A stretch of DNA of 18,418 nucleotides from UBA2160 sp964588665 (GTDB lineage Bacteria > Chloroflexota > Dehalococcoidia > Lucifugimonadales > UBA1123). The notes beneath the pieces are model-generated. The model had not been told where the DNA came from, ran no database searches, and was given only the letters and a program-made list of their open reading frames with translations. The position numbers and the translations under genes are program-made. The stretch spans positions 1 to 18,418 of the forward strand of contig CAZPQQ010000067.1 of NCBI GenBank assembly GCA_964588665.1, given 5' to 3'. Below, in pieces: positions 14,885 to 18,418 of the stretch (positions are counted from its first letter, which is position 1; every line of letters starts with the position of its first letter).

Positions 14885-16084
14885 TTAGTACATCTCCATG
14901 AGCAGAGGCATTAGATCCTCAGCCCCGTTCACCGGGCGGGCGTTGCGACGTAGACCGAACTCCTCTTGTGCGTCATGCGCGATGCGCGGCAGGTCGCCTT
15001 CCGGCACGCCGACGTCTCTCATTCGCACAGGCATGTCCAACGAACCGAAGAAAGAAACAATCTTGTCGGCAGCCCGTTCGGCGTTCGCCGACGCCGAGAG
15101 TCCGTCGTCCGCCACGCCCAAAGCCGACGCCAACCTGGCTTGTCCGTCGGCGGTGTGAGCCGCGTTGAAGCGGAGCCCGGGCGCCGTCGTTATGGTGTAC
15201 GCCGCGCCGTGGCTGCAAGTCGGATACAGCGTGTCGATGGTGTGGGCCACCGCGGTGACGACTCCGAAGCCCGCCGAACGGCCTCCGGTCTCGGCATCGC
15301 CTGCTCTGTTCGCTAGAAACGACGCGGCGGCGAGGTTCATGCGCACATCCGGATTCTCGGGTTCCGACCTGAGACGCGGCATGTTGTCGAGCAGCAGGTG
15401 AATCGACTGCCGCAGGTCTCCGTCCGCGATCGGGTTGACGCCTTCGACGGCCAGACTGGTCGCCACACCGCTGAAGGCGGATGCGGCGGCGCTCATCGTC
15501 AGGTCGGGTGACGCGGTCATCATCGCGTCCGCGTCCCAGACGACGGAGGCTGGGCGCGTCTTGGGATCGAATAGCTCCAGTCGATGCTGTCGCGCCGGGT
15601 CCACGATGGCGGTACCAGCACGAGTCATCGCGGTGGTTGGCGTCGTCAGGACCACGATGTTAGGGATCTTCGGGGCTGTCAACCGAGGCGAGATCGGCGG
15701 GCCGTCCGGCGGGTATCGTGTGCACAACTCCTGCGCGGATCCTTTTTCCGCGAGCAATATCACGATAGCGCGAGCGGTAACCACTGCGCTGCCTCCGCCG
15801 ACAGCGACGATCAGGTCCGCGGAAGCGTCGCGGGCTGCGGCGACTCCGGCCTCCACCGACGGCAGCGGCGAGCTGGTTAGAACGCCGTCGAAGGCGCCGG
15901 CGTAACGCTCCCCGAACTCGTAGCGAACGCGGTCCAGTAGATCGGTCCGATGCGCGACGGTCTGGCCGCAGACGATGAACGCCTGTTGCGCTCCGAGCCT
16001 CGCGGCTTCGCTGCCCAGGTTGGCGAGTGCGTCATGCCCGGCGTGAATCCTGAGCGTCGACGATCGGTAGCGGACTGTTTTCAT
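14885..16084 (-). CDS. Iron-containing alcohol dehydrogenase-family protein with atypical metal site
   Basis: 399 residues, normal length for the family that includes Fe-ADHs, maleylacetate reductases and glycerol dehydrogenases. The nucleotide-binding half has LIVAVGGGSAVVTARA (91-106, GGGS at 96-99) and the TTPTTAMTRAGTAI strand. In the helical half, the segment that normally supplies the first Asp and His ligands (GxDALxHxxE) reads SGVATSLAVEG (205-215), without either. The later His ligands are kept: AVAHTID (His281) and CSHGAAY (His292). Metal binding or chemistry may differ, or it may act on a special substrate; none can be named. The Shine-Dalgarno GAGGTG precedes the ATG and can pair with CACCT upstream (CACCT/AGGTG stem). 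It is probably in an operon with the downstream threonine dehydratase. Confidence 0.85.
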   Translation of the reverse strand: MKTVRYRSSTLRIHAGHDALANLGSEAARLGAQQAFIVCGQTVAHRTDLLDRVRYEFGERYAGAFDGVLTSSPLPSVEAGVAAARDASADLIVAVGGGSAVVTARAIVILLAEKGSAQELCTRYPPDGPPISPRLTAPKIPNIVVLTTPTTAMTRAGTAIVDPARQHRLELFDPKTRPASVVWDADAMMTASPDLTMSAAASAFSGVATSLAVEGVNPIADGDLRQSIHLLLDNMPRLRSEPENPDVRMNLAAASFLANRAGDAETGGRSAGFGVVTAVAHTIDTLYPTCSHGAAYTITTAPGLRFNAAHTADGQARLASALGVADDGLSASANAERAADKIVSFFGSLDMPVRMRDVGVPEGDLPRIAHDAQEEFGLRRNARPVNGAEDLMPLLMEMY

Positions 16085-16354
16085 GGCACCTCAAGTCCTC
16101 TAGGTGTCATATTGTCGATTCGCTGGTCGCCCGAAGCCGTGTTCAGGCTGCGTGCGCATCGGCCACGAGGTCCCCCTCACACGCCAGCGCCTGGCCAACG
16201 TCACTGTATCACGCTGAGCCAGCCGCGAATGGGCGAACATGGCGAGCGGATGCCGCGCGAACGCGATACAAGCTCGGAACGAGAGAATTGACAGGAGAGT
16301 GGACCCAACCTCGCGAGAACTGACCAGACGGTCGCATTCCCGCCGAGGCCCATA

Positions 16355-18250
16355 TCACGCGGCCAACAGCGCCTGATGCGAGCGGGCTTTCTCTTCAAGC
16401 GCGTTCATGCCGAGTTCTTCGCAGATGCGGATTGTTTCGTCCAACATCGTGGGCGCTTCGTGAGTGTTGGTCTGGCCGTCTCGGAGAGCGAGAGACGCCA
16501 CGTGGTCGTGGGTCGTCCAGGCGAGCTCCGGCCAGTAGCAGGCTTTGCGGCAGAAACCCTCGGCAGCCTTGAAGTGCGCGTCGGCATCTTCGTATCGTCC
16601 GGAGATTATTGAGATCAACGCCAACATTCGGTCGACGGACCCGAGTCCGCCGTAGAGCATCGTGCCTTTGTGCGGCAGTAGGTAGGCGTGCTGTCCGTAT
16701 GCTTTGGAGGCGTCCCCGCGTGCGATCGCGGCTAAGGCCAGTCCTGCCCGTGCAAGCAACACGAGGCTGGGTGTGGCCGAATCCGCGGACAGCACCGTCT
16801 GCGCCGCCTCTTGTGCTGCTTCCAGGTGGGAGTTGGAGCCTGCCGCCTGCACGACCAGCGGGACCGTGATCGCCGGCAATGCGAATTCCAGGTCGGCGCC
16901 TTCCTCCTCCTGATTCATGACGTCAAACAGGCGGTCCAACACCGCCCGACCTTCTTTATGGTCTCCGGCCTGAAATTCGATCAGCACCAGACTCGACAGG
17001 AGCCGGCAGTCCATGGGCGACAGTTCGAGGCCCTGCTCGCAGTACGACCTGGCGGCATCCCAATCGCCTTTCATCCGGGCAAGCGTCTCGTTCGCCCAGA
17101 TAGCCGTGGCGAGCTGGTGGGGCGCCTTCAGTCGGTCCGCGAGATCCAACCAAGCTGCCGCGTGTGCGATTGCATGAGAGCTCTCGCCCAGCGAGTAGTG
17201 GGCGGTCGCCGCCCAGAATCGAGCCAGCAGTTCGGCCTGGGGGTTGGGCACGAATCGGGCAAGCTCGACCGTCCTGAGGCTCTTCTCGAGGCTTTCGTGG
17301 ATGCGAAGATGTTCGCCGTCGAGGCAGGCGGCGTTCGTGATTGTCTTCATCTCCAGAGCCGGGTCATGCACGTCCCGAGCGATGGTCAGGGCTTTGTGGA
17401 ACGCGTCGAGCGCTCCGTCGAAGTCGCCCTTCTCGAAGTTCAGAGCATTCCCGTACCGGGACAGCAACCGCCCCTCGAAGTGAGAACCGCTGGGCACCAG
17501 GTTCAGCGCCCGAGCCAACAACTCGGTGGTTCGCTTGTGCTCGGTCACCGGCAGCAGTTCGGCAACATCGACGACCTGCTTGATGTCACCGGCCTCCAGG
17601 TTGTATTCGAATGCCATGCTCAGGGTGGCCCAGGCCTTTTGCATCTGGGAAGTAGCGGTCGAGCGCTGGCTTCTGCCCAATCCGTAGAGTATTTCGGCTG
17701 TCTGTCGGTCGATGTCTTGGGTGTCCCCGGGCGCAAGCAATTCGGAAGGACCGTCCGGCCCGAGTTTTGCTTCGAAGGCCCTCTGGAACTGACGCAACGC
17801 CTCTTCGTAGGCGTATGTAGCGAGCGCGTGCTCTCCGGCAAGGATGCAATACTCGATCTGCTTCGTCGTGCCCGTTAACGGCGCCGCCTCACCGAAGTGG
17901 TGGGCGAGCTCAGCCGTGTGGACCATCAGATCGTTGCCGTACAGCTCTTCCAGCGCCTCGCCGATCCTCGCGTGAAGTATGGTGCGCCGGGTCTGCGTCA
18001 GACCTTCGGCCAGCACTTGCTGCGTCAGCCGATGGGTGAAGCGGTATCGTCCCGGCACTTCCGACACCTCTTCGACGATTCCCGACAGCACCGCCTGGTC
18101 CATCGTGTCCAACAAGTCTTCGACGACCGCGTCCGTGACCACACTCTTGACCTCGTAGAGCCCAAACTCGTGACCGATAACCGACGCCGTGGTGAGTCTT
18201 TCGATGACATCGCCTGGAAGGTGGTTGATGTGTGAATGGCGGAGAGATAA
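16355..18250 (-). pseudogene. AAA/TPR signalling regulator, 5' end removed by IS21-like insertion
   Basis: About 630 codons of the C-terminal part of a large regulator remain. The start (NHLPGDVIERLTTASVIGHEFGL) and RYRFTHRLTQQVLAEGL match the segment that directly follows the NTPase domain in AAA_16/adenylate-cyclase-type or LuxR-type multidomain proteins, where LRIASVIGREF-like and FRHALIQE-like motifs recur. The rest is a long helical TPR array with repeats about every 35-40 residues (for example EAGDIKQVVDVAELL, EKGDFDGALDAFHKAL, MKGDWDAARSYCEQGL). The N-terminal ATPase (and any cyclase or DNA-binding part) is missing: sequence upstream of 18250 is the IS end. A TTG within the IS could start a fusion product of about 654 residues, but it would lack the enzyme. 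The frame ends at TGA 16355-16357. Confidence 0.8.
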
Positions 18251-18309
18251 TGTACCACCAGGGCGGCTCGAGAGCTGAGATGTGTGGCGCTTGAAAATTG
18301 TACCGCCCG

Positions 18310-18349
18310 TCACCTTCAATCAGGAACGACTCAACCTGACTGAAGGTGG
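18310..18349 (+). promoter_or_regulatory. Hairpin sequestering the transposase ribosome-binding site
   Basis: CACCTTCA (18311-18318) plus TCAGG (18320-18324) pair with CCTGA (18335-18339) plus TGAAGGTG (18341-18348). There is one A/C mismatch (18319/18340), a 10-nt loop and an outer T-G wobble pair (18310/18349). The 3' arm contains the AAGGTGG Shine-Dalgarno of the transposase, so the folded RNA would hide it. Confidence 0.65.
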
Positions 18350-18354
18350 ATTGG

Positions 18355-18418
18355 ATGTACAAGGTGGGTATGTACTTCCGTGTTCGCAAGGCTTGCTCCG
18401 TCGATGGGATGAGCGTTC
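18355..18418 (+). CDS. istA: IstA-like transposase, N-terminal fragment running off the window
   Basis: Only 21 codons are visible (MYKVGMYFRVRKACSVDGMS and onward). The pattern Y-x-x-V-R-x-A-C-x-V-x-G-M-S matches the first helix of the helix-turn-helix in IS21-family IstA transposases, which begin with similar YxxVRRAxxVxGxSxR sequences. IstA is the DDE transposase of these elements, working with the ATPase IstB. The ATG at 18355 follows an AAGGTGG ribosome site; a second ATG at 18370 is an alternative start. The rest of the gene lies beyond the window, so the assignment depends on this short motif and the IS end next to it. Confidence 0.55.
   Translation, partial: MYKVGMYFRVRKACSVDGMSV

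Larger units (their letters stand above)
18251..18418 (+). mobile_element. Left end of an IS21-like insertion sequence
   Basis: The reading frame of the TPR regulator stops matching its family at 18250/18251. From there the sequence starts TGTACCACC, a motif repeated as TGTACCGCC at 18299, a 48-bp spacing. Repeated terminal sites of this type are a hallmark of IS21-family ends, where IstA binds. A transposase start follows at 18355. The right end, istB and any target-site duplication lie outside the window, so the exact boundary is inferred from the end of homology plus the first repeat. Confidence 0.65.

Noticed and set aside
18251..18319. First 23 residues of the open frame leading into the TPR protein as a real N-terminus
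   Set aside because: These codons lie in the IS end, start with TTG inside a hairpin and have no counterpart in the regulator family.

Overview
The window reads as bacterial chromosome, GC-rich and tightly packed, most likely from a member of the Chloroflexota (a SAR202- or Dehalococcoidia-like lineage). This placement is inference. It rests on gene content: an ACT-domain GlnE-like protein, a DUF5679 zinc-ribbon miniprotein, a GH15 glucoamylase/trehalase-type enzyme and a large AAA/TPR regulator. No rRNA, tRNA or CRISPR was found to anchor it.

Layout. Positions 18-2559 (minus strand) hold a three-gene operon: an FtsZ/tubulin-superfamily GTPase, a 102-residue unknown protein, and a Pro-rich coiled-coil protein. 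Junctions are extremely tight (2-nt gap, then an ATGA overlap). Positions 2680-4944 (minus) hold a glutamine-synthetase adenylyltransferase-like gene with two N-terminal ACT domains. It is divergent from a phosphodiesterase/alkaline-phosphatase-superfamily gene (4983-6185), followed on the plus strand by transaldolase (6404-7531), a GH15 glycoside hydrolase (7718-9584) and glutaminyl-tRNA synthetase (9687-11375). A convergent YcaQ/AlkX-type DNA-repair gene (11433-12710, minus) comes next. Then follows about 1 kb with little coding content: a DUF5679 miniprotein (13390-13533) and several strong inverted repeats. A minus-strand pair follows: an iron-ADH-family protein (14885-16084) and a threonine dehydratase (13727-14851). 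The right end carries an AAA/TPR regulator gene whose 5' part is cut off at 18250/18251 by the left end of an IS21-like element. The start of the istA transposase gene runs out of the window.

The most striking property is the density of broken genes. The tubulin-like gene has an in-frame TAG exactly where tubulins carry the Gln of the GQCGxQ nucleotide-binding loop. The GlnE-like gene has an in-frame TAG just after its nucleotidyltransferase motif. The GH15 gene has an in-frame TGA at a probable Trp plus a 7-bp tandem duplication that shifts the frame. The TPR gene is split by the IS. Four of fourteen substantial genes are therefore interrupted by five independent lesions of four kinds. TAG and TGA both serve as ordinary terminators elsewhere in the window, so recoding is not the simplest reading. 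Active genome erosion, strain-level pseudogenes, or consensus error are the alternatives.

The best candidate for an undescribed system is the tubulin-like GTPase operon: a cytomotive-type GTPase with mixed tubulin and FtsZ motifs, coupled to two partner proteins without recognisable families.
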